Shown one piece after another: positions 45,827 through 56,108 of a stretch of DNA of 64,000 nucleotides (position 1 is the first letter of the stretch; each line of letters begins with the position of its first letter). Source of the stretch: Azonexus hydrophilus (GTDB lineage Bacteria; Pseudomonadota; Gammaproteobacteria; Burkholderiales; Rhodocyclaceae). The DNA is taken from contig NZ_MTHD01000003.1 of assembly GCF_001956855.1 (NCBI RefSeq), forward strand, positions 1-64,000, given 5' to 3'. Position numbers and translations under genes: made by a program. The notes under the pieces are model-generated. The model was not told where the DNA came from, did no database searches, and worked only from the letters and a program-made list of their open reading frames with translations.

Positions 45827-46210
45827 TCAGTCGTCGCGCAGGTCGTCGCGCAGGTCGTCGATGCTGACGGCCAGCGCATCGGCCAAGGCCTTGAGGGTTT
45901 TCATGGCACCGGTCCGCTTGCGTGTCTCAATCTGGCACAGGTAGGCCTTGCTGATACCCGCCGTTGCGGCCAGAAGCTCCTGCGTCAGGCCGCGATGCTC
46001 GCGCCAGACCTTCACCGGTTGTTCGCCATCCAGCAAGGCGTTGGCCACCGCAGCCGGGATGCGGAAACCGTCATCGGCGGCGCGGGCAGCATCGAAAAGG
46101 GTGGCTTCCTCGGCGTCTTCAAAAGCGGCCGAGAGGCGTTCGTACAACTCGATCGGAATTACTGCAAATTCGCGTTTGCCATCGCGTTCTATGAATTGAA
46201 TAGCGGTCAT
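45827..46210 (-). CDS. HTH (Xre/HigA-type) antitoxin
   Basis: A 127 aa protein with a C-terminal Xre-type helix-turn-helix (WREHRGLTQELLAATAGISK, followed by YLCQIETRKR) and an N-terminal toxin-binding segment (about 1-60). It ends in a tandem 12-base duplication encoding LRDDLRDD. Its start overlaps the toxin stop by four bases. It would neutralise the toxin and repress the operon. Confidence 0.88.
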   Translation of the reverse strand: MTAIQFIERDGKREFAVIPIELYERLSAAFEDAEEATLFDAARAADDGFRIPAAVANALLDGEQPVKVWREHRGLTQELLAATAGISKAYLCQIETRKRTGAMKTLKALADALAVSIDDLRDDLRDD

Positions 46211-46464
46211 TGATACACTCCTCCACGTGGTGCGACGGCCAGCACATGAATTACCAACCGAGCGCCTTCTATCTCGTAAATTACTCGCCAGTCGCCAACT
46301 CGCAAGCGAAACGCCTCGCGGCCAACCAACTTCTTGACGTTGTTGTTTGCTGCAAAAGGATCTGCCGCCAGAAGCTCGATCTTTCCGCGTATCTGCAACG
46401 ACACGTTACGCGGCATTACTTTCAAGGACTTGAGCGCGTCGCGGGAATATTCGATCTGGTACAT
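46207..46464 (-). CDS. RelE/ParE-superfamily toxin
   Basis: An 85 aa toxin with the RelE/HigB fold pattern: MYQIEYSRDALKSLKVMPRN, LAADPFAANNNVKKLVG, and FRLRVGDWRVIYEI with conserved basic residues. Members of this family are mostly mRNA interferases acting at the ribosome; some inhibit gyrase. The order is toxin first, as in higBA. An AT-rich, AGCTAACTT-containing promoter region lies at 46465-46495. Confidence 0.87.
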   Translation of the reverse strand: MYQIEYSRDALKSLKVMPRNVSLQIRGKIELLAADPFAANNNVKKLVGREAFRLRVGDWRVIYEIEGARLVIHVLAVAPRGGVYQ

Positions 46465-46495
46465 GATCTTATGTTAGCAAAAAGCTAACTTCAAG

Positions 46496-47461
46496 TTAAA
46501 TATTCCCTGGCTGACCGTCTGTACTTGCCAGTGGCCAAGGTTTTGCAAAGACGGCCTTGAATTTCAGTGTCGTCTCGAATAGCCACCTAAATGCAACTTC
46601 TCTCGGCTGCCTGGCGAAATCGAAGGGAAGAAAGGCACGGATGCGGCTGGCTTTCCTCTCGGGCAGTTCCTGCCACAACAAACCCGATAGCCCCAGTGCT
46701 GTTTCAATGGCTACCTGGTTCGAATGGAGGGAATGGAACAATGCTTTCGAGTTGGGAATATAAATTTCGCAGCCGATCTGATTTTCGGTGATCAATGCCG
46801 TCAGGGCCACGTGACAATCAGAACGACCAATTGCGACGTCGTACCAATGCTGGGCTCGTGGTGTGCGAAGCCGTAATGGTGGTTTCTGATTGACGGCAAA
46901 ATCGTGCAATTGTTGCCAGAAGTCCAGTTGCATCAGCTTGGTTTCAGAGAGCGCTGTCTGCTCGTTGGCTGTACCGCGAATCGACTTGGTCCAGTCATTC
47001 GGGCGCGAGACCACGACAAATTTGGGCGCCGGGTTTGAGTCGCCGATCTGCCAAAGCTCGATGCGGATAAGGAAGAAGTTGATTTTCTCGTCGGTGTGCT
47101 CATTTAGCCAATCGACGGCCTGCTTGTGTTCATCGCGCGCTTCTCGAACGATCCAGACGATGTACTCCGCCTCTATTCCGGCCGCGTATGTCAAAATTTG
47201 CCCTAGGTGGCTGTGGTCGGTTGTTTCCAGCTGATTCTCAATGACGATCTTGCGGCCGGTCGTTTCCTCCTGCGCCAAAATGTCGGCGCTGAAGCGCCCG
47301 ACGCCGGCCTCCGTTTGAATCAGCGTAATGTCTACGCCAATCTCGTTGCCCAATTCTTCAAGGTTTTCTGGCAAGGCGAGCCAACGGGTGAAGTCCAGTG
47401 CCTCGTGTTTCCAGTATTCGCGCAAATCAATCTTCTTCAGTTTGCCGAGTTTCAGATTCAT
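46496..47461 (-). CDS. DUF4268-type protein with PD-(D/E)XK-like N-terminus
   Basis: A 321 aa soluble protein. Asp60, then Glu75 and Gln77 in IVIENQLETTDHSHLGQILT, match the D...ExQ pattern of the PD-(D/E)XK nuclease fold with Gln in place of Lys. The C-terminal half has the DUF4268 character (FWQQLHDF, then PREVAFRWLFE near the end). It starts five bases after the fused nuclease-methyltransferase stop, so the two form an operon. I infer a defence role; biochemical activity is unknown. Confidence 0.75.
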   Translation of the reverse strand: MNLKLGKLKKIDLREYWKHEALDFTRWLALPENLEELGNEIGVDITLIQTEAGVGRFSADILAQEETTGRKIVIENQLETTDHSHLGQILTYAAGIEAEYIVWIVREARDEHKQAVDWLNEHTDEKINFFLIRIELWQIGDSNPAPKFVVVSRPNDWTKSIRGTANEQTALSETKLMQLDFWQQLHDFAVNQKPPLRLRTPRAQHWYDVAIGRSDCHVALTALITENQIGCEIYIPNSKALFHSLHSNQVAIETALGLSGLLWQELPERKASRIRAFLPFDFARQPREVAFRWLFETTLKFKAVFAKPWPLASTDGQPGNI

Positions 47462-47466
47462 GTTTG

Positions 47467-50367
47467 TTATCCCTTCGTAGTCGACCGTTCAAGATTCAGC
47501 GCCAGCAGGCGGCGGAGGATTTCGTCGTCGGGCATCTCGGCCTTATAGTCGTTCCAGCCGTAGGCGGCAGCGACGGCTTTGTCGAGTTCCTTGTGGGCGA
47601 TATCAAGCCAAGCCGGGCGGGCGTTGTAGAGGTTGGTCAGCGTGCGTTTCTTGAGTTCGGCTTCATGGCCGGGCTTGGCCACCGGGCGTTTCGGGAACCC
47701 GGCTTTTTCCTCTTCCGGGGTGATCACCCAATCGACCCATTCGGCCGGGTTCAGCCAAGCTTCGCGCAGTTCGTTGAGGCGGCGGGCGGCAGCGGCAATG
47801 TTGGCGGCGACGATTTCGTTGGCCATGCATGGCGGTGACGCCTGTCCTGGTTTGGGGGCGGTATCGCGCGGTGTCAGGCCGGCGGGGAAGGGGAAGGTTT
47901 CGAAGCAGGTGGTCGGGGTGTAGCGCGGATCGTTGCCGACGCCGAGCCAGGTGCAGAGGCTTAACGACCAGAGTTCGTGGAAGCGGGAATGCAGGATGCC
48001 GAAGGTGGCGTCGTCGCCGCGAGCGACAACAACTAGTGCCTTATCCGGAGAAACTGCTGACGGCAGCCAAACGAAGATTCGGTGTTTGGAGACCGCGCTG
48101 GTGGCGACGTAACGAGGGACTGTTTTTAGAGCGGCGTTGAGCTTTGGTGCTGGTTCGCCAAAAAGCCACCAGTTCTCGGCTCGTGATTGACGACGATTCT
48201 TGATGCGCTCCGGTTTGACGTGCTTTGTCACGTAGTCAAACGGCGCCTCAAACAGGGATGCTTCGCCCTCGCTCATCGTGCCGAAGTCGATGACCCAAAC
48301 GTTACGTGGGCGACGAGTGATATCCAAACCGTTCCATGTAGGCGTAACTACTTTCGCGTTAGAGAGTCCGTTTGGGTTAGGTAAATTCAGCCATCGCATT
48401 GCTATTTCGAAAGGAACGTCAAAGGGACCGTTCTTTTGCGGGCCAATGAATGAAGTCTTCGAATTTTCGGCAAGTTTTTTTGCGTGAATTAGATTGATGC
48501 CGGCGGTAGCGGTGAGATCGGCATGAATCGGCCCCACTTCAAGCCCTTCGAGCTGATTCTTACGGTCAACCGGGAAAATCGGCCCGAATCCAATTAACGA
48601 AACACGCACTGCCGCACCGTCATTAACCCACTCCTCGTCGCTCCATGCCTCGAAAATGCGAGTGGTGTCGACGATGCGTTCCAGAACCTTGCGATTGGCG
48701 CCACCCCGAATAGAGTTGGTGGCAACGAGGCCAGCGCCTTGCAGTTTGCCGGCCTCGATCTGGCCGCGGGCTTTCTCGAACCAGTAGGTGACGAGGTCGG
48801 CGCCGCCGGGGACGCGGCAGTCGTAGGTTTTGCGCAGGGTTTCAACATAGTCGTCGCCGAGTTCGCTGCGCATGACTTTGTCGCCGAGGAAGGGCGGGTT
48901 GCCGACGATGACGTCGGCGGTGGGCCACTCGGCTTCGCTGCCGTCTGGGTTGAGCAGCGCATCGCGGTGGTCGATGCCGTCGAGTGGCTTGAGAATCGGG
49001 TTGATGGCGTGAGGGTAGCCGTTGCGGCGGCACCACTGGATGTCGCCGATCCAGACGGTGACGCGGGCGAGTTCGGCGGCGAATTCGTTGATTTCGAGGC
49101 CGAGGATATTGTGTGGCCCGGAGTGCATGGCGAGTTCAGGTTGCAGGCCGAGTTCCTGGGCGTCGATGTGGGCGCGCTTTTCGATGTCGCGCAGGGCTTT
49201 GAGGGCGAGGTAGAGGAAGTTGCCGCTGCCGCAGGCGGGATCAAGGACGCGGAAGGCGTTGATGCGGTTGAAGAAGCCTTGCAGCAGAGTGTTGCCGCTT
49301 TGCAAGGCATCGTTGGGGCGGTACTCGTTTTTTTTGCGCCCTTTGACCATGCCGAATTTCGGGGCGAGTTCGGCGATTTGTCGGCGGGTGTTTTGCCATT
49401 CGATGGCGAGCGGTTCGCAGACCAGCGGCTGGATCAGCTTGGCGATGGTGCCCGTGTCGGTGTAGTGGGCGCCAAGCGGCGCGCGGGCGGCGGGGTCGAG
49501 GCCGCGCTCGAAGAGGGTGCCGAAGATGGTCGGGTCGATGGCTCGCCAGTCCATGTCGGCGGCTGCGCGGTGCAGGGCGTGCAGGTCTGTTGCGGTCAAC
49601 GACGGAATTTCGATGTTTTTGAACAGGCCGCCGTTGAACCAGGGGATGTCGTGGTCGCCGTAGTCGCCGCCTTTCTTCTGCATGGCGGTGAACAGTTTTT
49701 CGATGCGCCGGGCGGCTTTGCCGGTGTCGCTGCCTGCATTCCTGAGCAGGTCCGTGAAGATGCCGGCTGGAAGTAGGGTTTCGTCTTCGGCGAACATGCA
49801 GAACAGGCACTGGACGAGGAAATGGGCGACTTTCTGCCCTTCTTCGCCCCGGTTGCGCATGGCGGCAGCGAGTTGGGCGAACTGGCCGGCGGCTTCGGCG
49901 GTGATTGTTGCGGTCGACTTCTCCGGACGCAGCTTTTCCGGATCGGTGAATGCCCATTTGAGGGTTTGCCGGGCTTCCGGCTCGCTGAGTTGTTCGATGC
50001 GGATTTCGCGCGGCTCGTCCGGGTAGCCGGTGAAGGCGGTATGGATGACGATGCGTTCGCGGTCGCAGACGACAAGCAGCGGTGGGTTGTCGAGATGAAG
50101 CGCGTAGTCGGTGAGTTGCTTGAGGGCGGCGTTGAGGTCACGCCCCGGTTTCTTGTTTTCCCAGGCGAAATGGCCGCGTTTCCAGACATCGGCCCAGCCA
50201 TCGCCGCCGCCGGCTTTTTTGGCGCCGCGTTCGAAACAGTAGTTGTCCTGATCGCGCGGTTTGTCGACGCCGAGAAGATCGCAAAGATCGCTGAAATGCT
50301 GTTGCGCGCCGGCGCGTTCGTTGAGCGGGTTGTTCTTCCAGGCGGCGATGAACTGTTCTGGCGTCAT
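47467..50367 (-). CDS. Type IIG/IIL (MmeI-like) fused nuclease-DNA methyltransferase
   Basis: A 966 aa protein likely to combine restriction and modification in one chain. The N-terminus has a nuclease-like motif, GDGWADVW followed by FAWENKKPG, with Glu70 and Lys72. The central region has FGTLFERGLDP and LGAHYTD, then methyltransferase motif I DPACGSGNF at 376-384 and motif IV NPPF at 490-493, typical of N6-adenine enzymes. The C-terminal 400 residues would hold target recognition. ATG 50367 (MTPEQF) is preferred to 50403, but neither has a clear ribosome site. Cleavage ability is not certain from sequence. Confidence 0.85.
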   Translation of the reverse strand: MTPEQFIAAWKNNPLNERAGAQQHFSDLCDLLGVDKPRDQDNYCFERGAKKAGGGDGWADVWKRGHFAWENKKPGRDLNAALKQLTDYALHLDNPPLLVVCDRERIVIHTAFTGYPDEPREIRIEQLSEPEARQTLKWAFTDPEKLRPEKSTATITAEAAGQFAQLAAAMRNRGEEGQKVAHFLVQCLFCMFAEDETLLPAGIFTDLLRNAGSDTGKAARRIEKLFTAMQKKGGDYGDHDIPWFNGGLFKNIEIPSLTATDLHALHRAAADMDWRAIDPTIFGTLFERGLDPAARAPLGAHYTDTGTIAKLIQPLVCEPLAIEWQNTRRQIAELAPKFGMVKGRKKNEYRPNDALQSGNTLLQGFFNRINAFRVLDPACGSGNFLYLALKALRDIEKRAHIDAQELGLQPELAMHSGPHNILGLEINEFAAELARVTVWIGDIQWCRRNGYPHAINPILKPLDGIDHRDALLNPDGSEAEWPTADVIVGNPPFLGDKVMRSELGDDYVETLRKTYDCRVPGGADLVTYWFEKARGQIEAGKLQGAGLVATNSIRGGANRKVLERIVDTTRIFEAWSDEEWVNDGAAVRVSLIGFGPIFPVDRKNQLEGLEVGPIHADLTATAGINLIHAKKLAENSKTSFIGPQKNGPFDVPFEIAMRWLNLPNPNGLSNAKVVTPTWNGLDITRRPRNVWVIDFGTMSEGEASLFEAPFDYVTKHVKPERIKNRRQSRAENWWLFGEPAPKLNAALKTVPRYVATSAVSKHRIFVWLPSAVSPDKALVVVARGDDATFGILHSRFHELWSLSLCTWLGVGNDPRYTPTTCFETFPFPAGLTPRDTAPKPGQASPPCMANEIVAANIAAAARRLNELREAWLNPAEWVDWVITPEEEKAGFPKRPVAKPGHEAELKKRTLTNLYNARPAWLDIAHKELDKAVAAAYGWNDYKAEMPDDEILRRLLALNLERSTTKG

Positions 50368-50454
50368 GTTGAGCGGTGAATGACATTGGCTTCGGTGACG
50401 CATGTTAACCGAGTTTGCCCCTCTGGCTCCACGCTTCAGGTCATCGCAATCCCG

Positions 50455-52119
50455 TCATACACTGAAGCGCAGCGTCGATTCGCGTAACCGGTCGGCCAGG
50501 GACGCAACTTCGCCGGCGTTGTCTGACGAACTCTGGGCAGCCCGAGCGCCGCGTTCGATCATTTGCGCCATGCGTTCGGTGTTCTGGGCAATCTGCTCGG
50601 CCGCCAGGCGTTGTTCGCCGAGTACCTCGACGATTTCCCGGGCGGCGACGGCCGAGCGTTCGCAGAAGGATTCGATCCGGGCGATGGCGCTTTCGGCCTG
50701 CTCCGCCAGTTCGGTCCCGCGCCGCGAGCGTTCGGCGGTGGCGGCAACGGCCGTGCTGCTGGTTTCGGCGGCATTGCCGAGTTGGGTGACCAGGGTTTCG
50801 ATCATCCGCGTGGTATCGGCGGTGCGGGTGGCCAGCTTGCGCACTTCATCGGCGACGACGGCGAAGCCGCGGCCGCTGTCGCCGGCGCGGGCGGCTTCGA
50901 TGGCGGCGTTCAGCGAGAGCAGGTTGGTCTGCTCGGAGATTTCCTTGATTTCCCGGGCGAAGCCGGAAATCTGCCGGGTGTGCTGCTGCAGTTCCTGCAT
51001 TGATGCGGTCGACGCCCGTGCTTCGGCAGAAATGTTGCCGATCTCGTTGATCGCCTGATGAATGATCTGGCCGCTCTCGACGGCGGTTTCGCGGGTGATC
51101 CGCGTGGCGTCGGCGGCGCTGCCGGCGCTTTCGGCCATCACCGCGATGGCCGTGGTCAGTTCCTCGATGGCCGCCGTGATCATCGATGCCGAGTCGCTTT
51201 GCAGACTGTTGGCTTCGGCCACTTCGCGGGCCGACTGGCGCAGCGCCAGGGCGTTGCCGGAAGTTGTCTCGGCGCCCTGCTTGACGTCGCCGATGAGCAG
51301 GCGCAGCCGTGTCTGCATGTCGTCGATGGCGACGACCAGCGAGTTGGCGGCCGCCTGGCCGGTGACCATCGGCTGGGTCAGGTCGCCGGCGGCAACCCGG
51401 CGCGTGGCGGCAACCACCGGCTCCAGTTCGCCACCCAGGCGATGCAGGATGTGGCGACCGACAAGGGCGGCCAGCGCCAGGAAAAACAGCGAGCCGAGCA
51501 CGCCGACGGCGAGCACCAGCAAGGCATTGTCGGTGAAGCGCTGTTCGGCCAGTTGTGCGGCATGCGTGACGCTGTCGCTGCTGGCCTGGCTGATCGCGGC
51601 GAAGGTGGCACCGAGAGCATCGACCAGTGGCTGATCGGCGTCGCGGATGCCGGCGTCGACCATCAGGATGTATTTCGGCTCGCCCGGCTCGTTGCCGGCA
51701 AGCACGTCGTCGTAGAGCAGATTCAGTTCTTCGGCCAGTTTGCGGATTTCGCCGCTGCGCCCGGGAACCGGGAGTTCGCCGGCGCGCTGCATCGCTTCGA
51801 GTTGGCCGACGGCTTGCCAGAAGGCCTGGCGTCCGGCGAGGAATTCGGCCTGGCCCTTTTCGAATTCGCTGCTCATGAAGTTGCGCAGCAGCATGTTGTT
51901 GAGTCCGCGCTGCTGTGCCTGGAAAGCGTTGCGGGCGGCGCTGACATGGTTCAGTGCCTGGCTGGTCCGGCCGACCTGGCCGGATACGTCGTGGATGTCG
52001 TCGCGAAAGCCCTGCAGCGAGAGCAGGGCCGTGAGCAGCAGGATGATGCCGAGGGCGCTGCCGACGCCAACAATGGCCAGCAGACCCCCGCGGATGGACA
52101 GCGACGCAAGATGTTTCAC
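50455..52119 (-). CDS. Methyl-accepting chemotaxis protein
   Basis: A 554 aa inner-membrane chemoreceptor. One membrane helix is near 10-33, a periplasmic helical sensor spans about 34-190, the second helix is near 192-215 ([20 protein letters not shown]), and a HAMP-like region follows. The signalling tip includes [20 protein letters not shown] and [15 protein letters not shown]. No cytoplasmic methylation pentapeptide was sought. It lies alone between the defence island and the pst operon; the ligand is unknown. Confidence 0.92.
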   Translation of the reverse strand: MKHLASLSIRGGLLAIVGVGSALGIILLLTALLSLQGFRDDIHDVSGQVGRTSQALNHVSAARNAFQAQQRGLNNMLLRNFMSSEFEKGQAEFLAGRQAFWQAVGQLEAMQRAGELPVPGRSGEIRKLAEELNLLYDDVLAGNEPGEPKYILMVDAGIRDADQPLVDALGATFAAISQASSDSVTHAAQLAEQRFTDNALLVLAVGVLGSLFFLALAALVGRHILHRLGGELEPVVAATRRVAAGDLTQPMVTGQAAANSLVVAIDDMQTRLRLLIGDVKQGAETTSGNALALRQSAREVAEANSLQSDSASMITAAIEELTTAIAVMAESAGSAADATRITRETAVESGQIIHQAINEIGNISAEARASTASMQELQQHTRQISGFAREIKEISEQTNLLSLNAAIEAARAGDSGRGFAVVADEVRKLATRTADTTRMIETLVTQLGNAAETSSTAVAATAERSRRGTELAEQAESAIARIESFCERSAVAAREIVEVLGEQRLAAEQIAQNTERMAQMIERGARAAQSSSDNAGEVASLADRLRESTLRFSV

Positions 52120-52216
52120 GATTGAAATTCGCTTTAAGTGACAAAAACGCCAGCTTAGTCGCCAAATGTTTCAGGGTATTTACGGTTGTGCGGGGCCGTT
52201 GCGGCTTTGTTACGGA

Positions 52217-52234
52217 CTGTCATCCGGCTGTAAC
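52217..52234 (+). promoter_or_regulatory. Pho box upstream of pstS
   Basis: CTGTCAT, spacer CCGG, CTGTAAC: two near-perfect Pho half-sites with the canonical four-base spacer, 53 bases before the pstS start. A further CTGTCAC lies at 52256-52262. This is the strongest PhoB site in the window. Confidence 0.85.
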
Positions 52235-52287
52235 AAACGCTGGTTAATCTGTGCTCTGTCACTTTTCACCCACGCAGGAGTTACCTA

Positions 52288-53289
52288 ATGTTCAAGCAAT
52301 CCAAGCTCGTTTCCGCCCTCGCCGTTGCGGGCGTTGCCCTGTTCGGTGCCCAGGCTGCCCACGCCCAGATCGTCAAGATCGACGGTTCTTCCACCGTTTA
52401 TCCGATCACCGAAGCCGTTGCCGAAGATTTCCAGAAGGCCAAGAAGAACGCCATCAAGGTGACGGTCGGCATTTCCGGTACGGGCGGCGGCTTCAAGAAG
52501 TTCTGCCGTGACGAGACCGATCTGCAGAACGCTTCGCGTCCGATCACCGCCAAGGAAATGGCTGACTGCAAGGCCGCTGGTGTCGATTACATCGAAATGC
52601 CGGTTGCCTACGATGCTCTGACCGTCGTCATCAACCCGAAGAACACCTTCCTCAAGCAAGCTACCGTCGAAGAGCTGAAGAAGCTGTGGGAACCGGCAGC
52701 CCAGGGCGTCGTCATGAAGTGGAACCAGGTCAATCCGGCCTGGCCTGATGCACCGGTCAAGCTGTTCGGCGCCGGTGCCGACTCGGGTACCTTCGAATAC
52801 TTCACCGAAGCCATCGTCGGCAAGGCCAAGTCCTCGCGCGGCGACTACACCGCTTCCGAAGACGACAACGTGCTGGTCCAGGGCGTCTCGCGTGACGTCA
52901 ATGGTATCGGCTACTTCGGTTACGCCTACTACGCCGAGAACATGGCCCGCCTGAAGGGTCTGCCGATCGTCAATCCGAAGACCGGCAAGGCGGTTGAACC
53001 GTCGGGTGCCAACGTTGAAAACGGGACCTACGTGCCGCTGTCGCGTCCGATCTTCGTCTATGTCAAGGCCAAGTCGATGCAGAAGCCGGAAGTTCGCGAG
53101 TTCGTCGAGTTCTACATGAAGAACGCCGACAAGCTGATCCGCGAAGTCAAGTACGTGCCGCTGCCGAAGGCTGCCTACGAAGGCAACATCAAGCATGCCA
53201 AGGACGGCAAGATCGGTACCGTGTTCGGCGGCAAGAACGAAGTCGGCATTACCGTCGAAGAAATCATGAAGCGCGAAGCGAAGATGTAA
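52288..53289 (+). CDS. pstS: Phosphate-binding protein PstS
   Basis: A 333 aa periplasmic binding protein of the high-affinity phosphate ABC transporter. A Sec signal peptide ends at AHA before [14 protein letters not shown]. The phosphate-binding loops [18 protein letters not shown] and [10 protein letters not shown] are visible. CAGGAGT precedes the ATG. It is the first gene of pstSCAB-phoUBR, under the Pho box at 52217. Confidence 0.95.
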   Translation: MFKQSKLVSALAVAGVALFGAQAAHAQIVKIDGSSTVYPITEAVAEDFQKAKKNAIKVTVGISGTGGGFKKFCRDETDLQNASRPITAKEMADCKAAGVDYIEMPVAYDALTVVINPKNTFLKQATVEELKKLWEPAAQGVVMKWNQVNPAWPDAPVKLFGAGADSGTFEYFTEAIVGKAKSSRGDYTASEDDNVLVQGVSRDVNGIGYFGYAYYAENMARLKGLPIVNPKTGKAVEPSGANVENGTYVPLSRPIFVYVKAKSMQKPEVREFVEFYMKNADKLIREVKYVPLPKAAYEGNIKHAKDGKIGTVFGGKNEVGITVEEIMKREAKM

Positions 53290-53324
53290 GTCGCACTCGG
53301 CGGGTGCTGTTTGCCCGCTACCAA

Positions 53325-53358
53325 ACAGGCCGGTCCGGCAACGGATCGGCCTTGTTTC
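53325..53358 (+). other. Intercistronic hairpin between pstS and pstC
   Basis: Imperfect inverted repeats (AGGCCG and CGGCCTTG within AACA..TGTT arms) lie in the 85-bp gap after pstS. Such structures commonly stabilise the abundant binding-protein mRNA or reduce read-through to the permease genes. Confidence 0.45.
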
Positions 53359-53374
53359 CGAGAGGAATCTTCAA

Positions 53375-54322
53375 GTGAATCACGCCATGTCTGCAAATTC
53401 CGTATCCGACCTGCACCAGGTCAGCGACCGCCTGGCCCACAACGCCATGCGCCACGTCAGCGAGCGCGTCATCGAGATGCTGCTGTTCGCCGCTGCTGCC
53501 GTTTCTGTGCTGACGACCGTCGGCATCGTCTATGTACTCGTTTCCGAGTCCATCCATTTCTTCCAGAACGTCCCGATCGTCGACTTTCTGACCGATACCC
53601 AATGGACCCCGCTGTTCGATGATGCCCACTACGGCATCATGGTCCTCATCTCCGGTACTTTGGTTTCTTCCGGCGTCGCGCTGGCCGTGGCCATCCCGAT
53701 GGGGACCGTCATCGCCATCTACCTGTCCGAGTTCGCCAATCCGAAAGTGCGCGAAGTTGCCAAGCCGGTGCTCGAACTGCTCGGTGGCATCCCGACCATC
53801 GTTTTCGGCTATTTTGCGTTGTTGATCGTCACCCCGCTGCTGCAGACGATCTTCCCGGAATTGCCGGGCTTCTCGCTGCTCTCCGCCGGCCTGGTGATGG
53901 GTATCATGATCGTGCCCTACATCGCCTCGCTGTCCGAGGATGCGATGCGCGCCGTGCCGATGAGCATGCGCGAAGGCTCCTACGCAATGGGCGCGACCAA
54001 GCTCTACACAGCGATCCACGTTGTCGTCCCGGCGGCCATTTCCGGCCTGGCCGCTTCCTATATCCTGGGCATCTCCCGGGCAGTCGGTGAAACCATGATC
54101 CTGGCGGTTGCCGCCGGCATGCAGCCGAACCTGACCTGGAACCCGATGGAACCTGCTGCGACCATCACTTCCTACATCGTCCAGGTTGCCCTGGGTGACC
54201 TGCCGCATGGCTCGATCGGTTACCAGACCATCTTCGCCGCCGGCCTGACCCTGCTGCTGATCACGCTGATGTTTAACATCGCCGGCCAGTGGCTGCGCCG
54301 TCGCTATCGTGAGGCTTACTGA
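53375..54322 (+). CDS. pstC: Phosphate ABC transporter permease PstC
   Basis: A 315 aa inner-membrane permease with six helices and the EAA-type loop REGSYAMGATKLY. GTG 53375 follows AGAGGA at a workable distance; the ATG at 53387 is the alternative but lies too far from that site. It overlaps the region in which pstA begins, consistent with one transcript. Confidence 0.94.
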   Translation: MNHAMSANSVSDLHQVSDRLAHNAMRHVSERVIEMLLFAAAAVSVLTTVGIVYVLVSESIHFFQNVPIVDFLTDTQWTPLFDDAHYGIMVLISGTLVSSGVALAVAIPMGTVIAIYLSEFANPKVREVAKPVLELLGGIPTIVFGYFALLIVTPLLQTIFPELPGFSLLSAGLVMGIMIVPYIASLSEDAMRAVPMSMREGSYAMGATKLYTAIHVVVPAAISGLAASYILGISRAVGETMILAVAAGMQPNLTWNPMEPAATITSYIVQVALGDLPHGSIGYQTIFAAGLTLLLITLMFNIAGQWLRRRYREAY

Positions 54323-54323
54323 C

Positions 54324-55259
54324 ATGCAACCGATGACTACCGAACAAATCCGCGTGCTGATCGCACGCGGCAAGATGAAAGACACGATTTTCCAGGCACT
54401 CGGCATCATCTGCCTGGCGATCGGCCTGCTGGTGATCTTCCTGCTCGTCGGCGACATGCTGATGCGCGGTCTGGATCGACTCAACATCGAGTTCTTCACT
54501 GAATTCGCCTCACGTCGCGCCCACCAGTCCGGCATCCTGTCGGCCTGGGTCGGCACCATCCTGGTGATGTTCGTCACCGCGATGGCCGCCGTGCCGCTCG
54601 GTGTCGCTGCCGGCATCTACCTCGAGGAGTACGCCAAGCGCAACTGGGTGACCGACATCATCGAGATCAACATCACTAACCTCGCTGCTGTCCCGTCCAT
54701 CGTTTATGGCCTGCTCGCGCTCGGCATCTTCGTCTATACCTTCGGCTTCGGCCAGAGCATCCTGTCGGCCGGCCTGACGCTGGCGCTGCTGATCCTGCCG
54801 ATCGTCATCGTGTCGACCCGGGAAGCGATCCGCTCGATTCCGGCGATGATCCGCGAAGGCTCGATGGCCGTCGGCGCGACGCGCTGGCAGACCTGTCGCT
54901 ACCACATCATCCCCTACGCCATGCCCGGCATCCTGACCGGCGTCATCATCGGCCTGGCCCGGGCGATCGGCGAGACGGCCCCGATCATCACCATCGGCGC
55001 GCTGACCTTCATCGCCTTCCTGCCGCCGGTGCCCTTCACCGCCACCGGCGCAGATGGTGTCTCGGCCGGCCTGTTCGACTGGGTGATGTCGCCCTTCACG
55101 GTGATGTCGATCCAGATCTTCAACTGGACTTCGCGCCCGGACCCGGCCTTCGAGATCAACGCTGCGGCCGCCGGCTTCGTGCTGATGGGCATGGTGCTGT
55201 CGATGAACGCCATCGCCATTTACCTGCGTTACCGCATGCGCAAGAACATCAAGTGGTAA
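54324..55259 (+). CDS. pstA: Phosphate ABC transporter permease PstA
   Basis: A 311 aa, six-helix partner of PstC, with the EAA loop [17 protein letters not shown] 54324 (MQPMTTEQ) has GAGG nine bases upstream; the in-frame GTG at 54309 lies within pstC and is less likely. The stop is followed by a full copy of the repeated palindrome before pstB. Confidence 0.94.
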   Translation: MQPMTTEQIRVLIARGKMKDTIFQALGIICLAIGLLVIFLLVGDMLMRGLDRLNIEFFTEFASRRAHQSGILSAWVGTILVMFVTAMAAVPLGVAAGIYLEEYAKRNWVTDIIEINITNLAAVPSIVYGLLALGIFVYTFGFGQSILSAGLTLALLILPIVIVSTREAIRSIPAMIREGSMAVGATRWQTCRYHIIPYAMPGILTGVIIGLARAIGETAPIITIGALTFIAFLPPVPFTATGADGVSAGLFDWVMSPFTVMSIQIFNWTSRPDPAFEINAAAAGFVLMGMVLSMNAIAIYLRYRMRKNIKW

Positions 55260-55263
55260 TCCT

Positions 55264-55275
55264 GCGGTCGACCGC
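55264..55275. repeat. Full copy of iterated palindrome GCGGTCGACCGC
   Basis: Intergenic, between pstA and pstB, only four bases after the pstA stop; extended outward by T on the left. Confidence 0.8.
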
Positions 55276-55315
55276 GGAAAAACCCCAGAAACCGACTACC
55301 GAAATGGAATCGCAA

Positions 55316-56095
55316 ATGCAAACTCACGACAAGCCCCAACTCAAGGCCGAGGCCCGCAACCTCAACTTCTACTACGGCGAAGCCAAGGCCCTGAAGAACA
55401 TCAACATGCCGATCTACGACAAGAAGGTCACCGCGCTGATCGGACCTTCCGGTTGCGGCAAGTCGACCTACCTGCGCAGCTTCAACCGCATGCACGACCT
55501 CTATCCGGGCAACCGCTACGAGGGCGAGATCCGCTTCTTCCCGGACAATACCAACCTGCTGTCGTCGGATGTCGATCCGATCGAAGTGCGGATGCGCGTC
55601 GGCATGGTCTTCCAGAAGCCGAATCCCTTCCCGAAAACCATTTACGAGAACGTGGCCTACGGCCTGCGTGTCCGTGGCGAGAAAAACAAGCGCGTGCTCG
55701 ACGAGAAGGTCGAGACCGCCCTGCGCGGTGCCGCCATCTGGGAAGAAGTGAAGGATCGCCTGCAGGAACTGGCACCGAACCTCTCCGGCGGTCAGCAACA
55801 GCGTCTGTGCATCGCCCGCGCGCTGGCCACCGATCCGGAACTGCTGCTGTTCGACGAGCCGACCTCGGCGCTCGACCCGATCGCCACCGGCGCCATCGAA
55901 GAACTGGTGCATGAGCTGAAGAAGCGCGTCACCATCCTCATCGTCACCCACAACATGCAACAGGCGGCACGCGTTTCCGACTACACGGCCTACATGTACC
56001 TGGGCGAGATGATCGAGTTCGGCAAGACCGACGAGATCTTCATCAAGCCGCAGGACAAGCGCACTGAAGATTACATCACCGGCCGCATGGGTTAA
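55316..56095 (+). CDS. pstB: Phosphate ABC transporter ATPase PstB
   Basis: A 259 aa ATP-binding subunit, close to the E. coli length. Walker [10 protein letters not shown], the ABC signature LSGGQQQR and Walker [14 protein letters not shown] are all present. ATG 55316 is preferred because GGAA precedes it; ATG 55304 is a possible alternative, and the GTG at 55253 overlaps pstA. Confidence 0.94.
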   Translation: MQTHDKPQLKAEARNLNFYYGEAKALKNINMPIYDKKVTALIGPSGCGKSTYLRSFNRMHDLYPGNRYEGEIRFFPDNTNLLSSDVDPIEVRMRVGMVFQKPNPFPKTIYENVAYGLRVRGEKNKRVLDEKVETALRGAAIWEEVKDRLQELAPNLSGGQQQRLCIARALATDPELLLFDEPTSALDPIATGAIEELVHELKKRVTILIVTHNMQQAARVSDYTAYMYLGEMIEFGKTDEIFIKPQDKRTEDYITGRMG

Positions 56096-56108
56096 GGAGC
56101 AGGAAAAA

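Noticed and set aside
45830-45853. Tandem GTCGTCGCGCAG units as a CRISPR or structured repeat
   Set aside because: There are only two 12-base units inside the antitoxin coding sequence; this is replication slippage, not an array.
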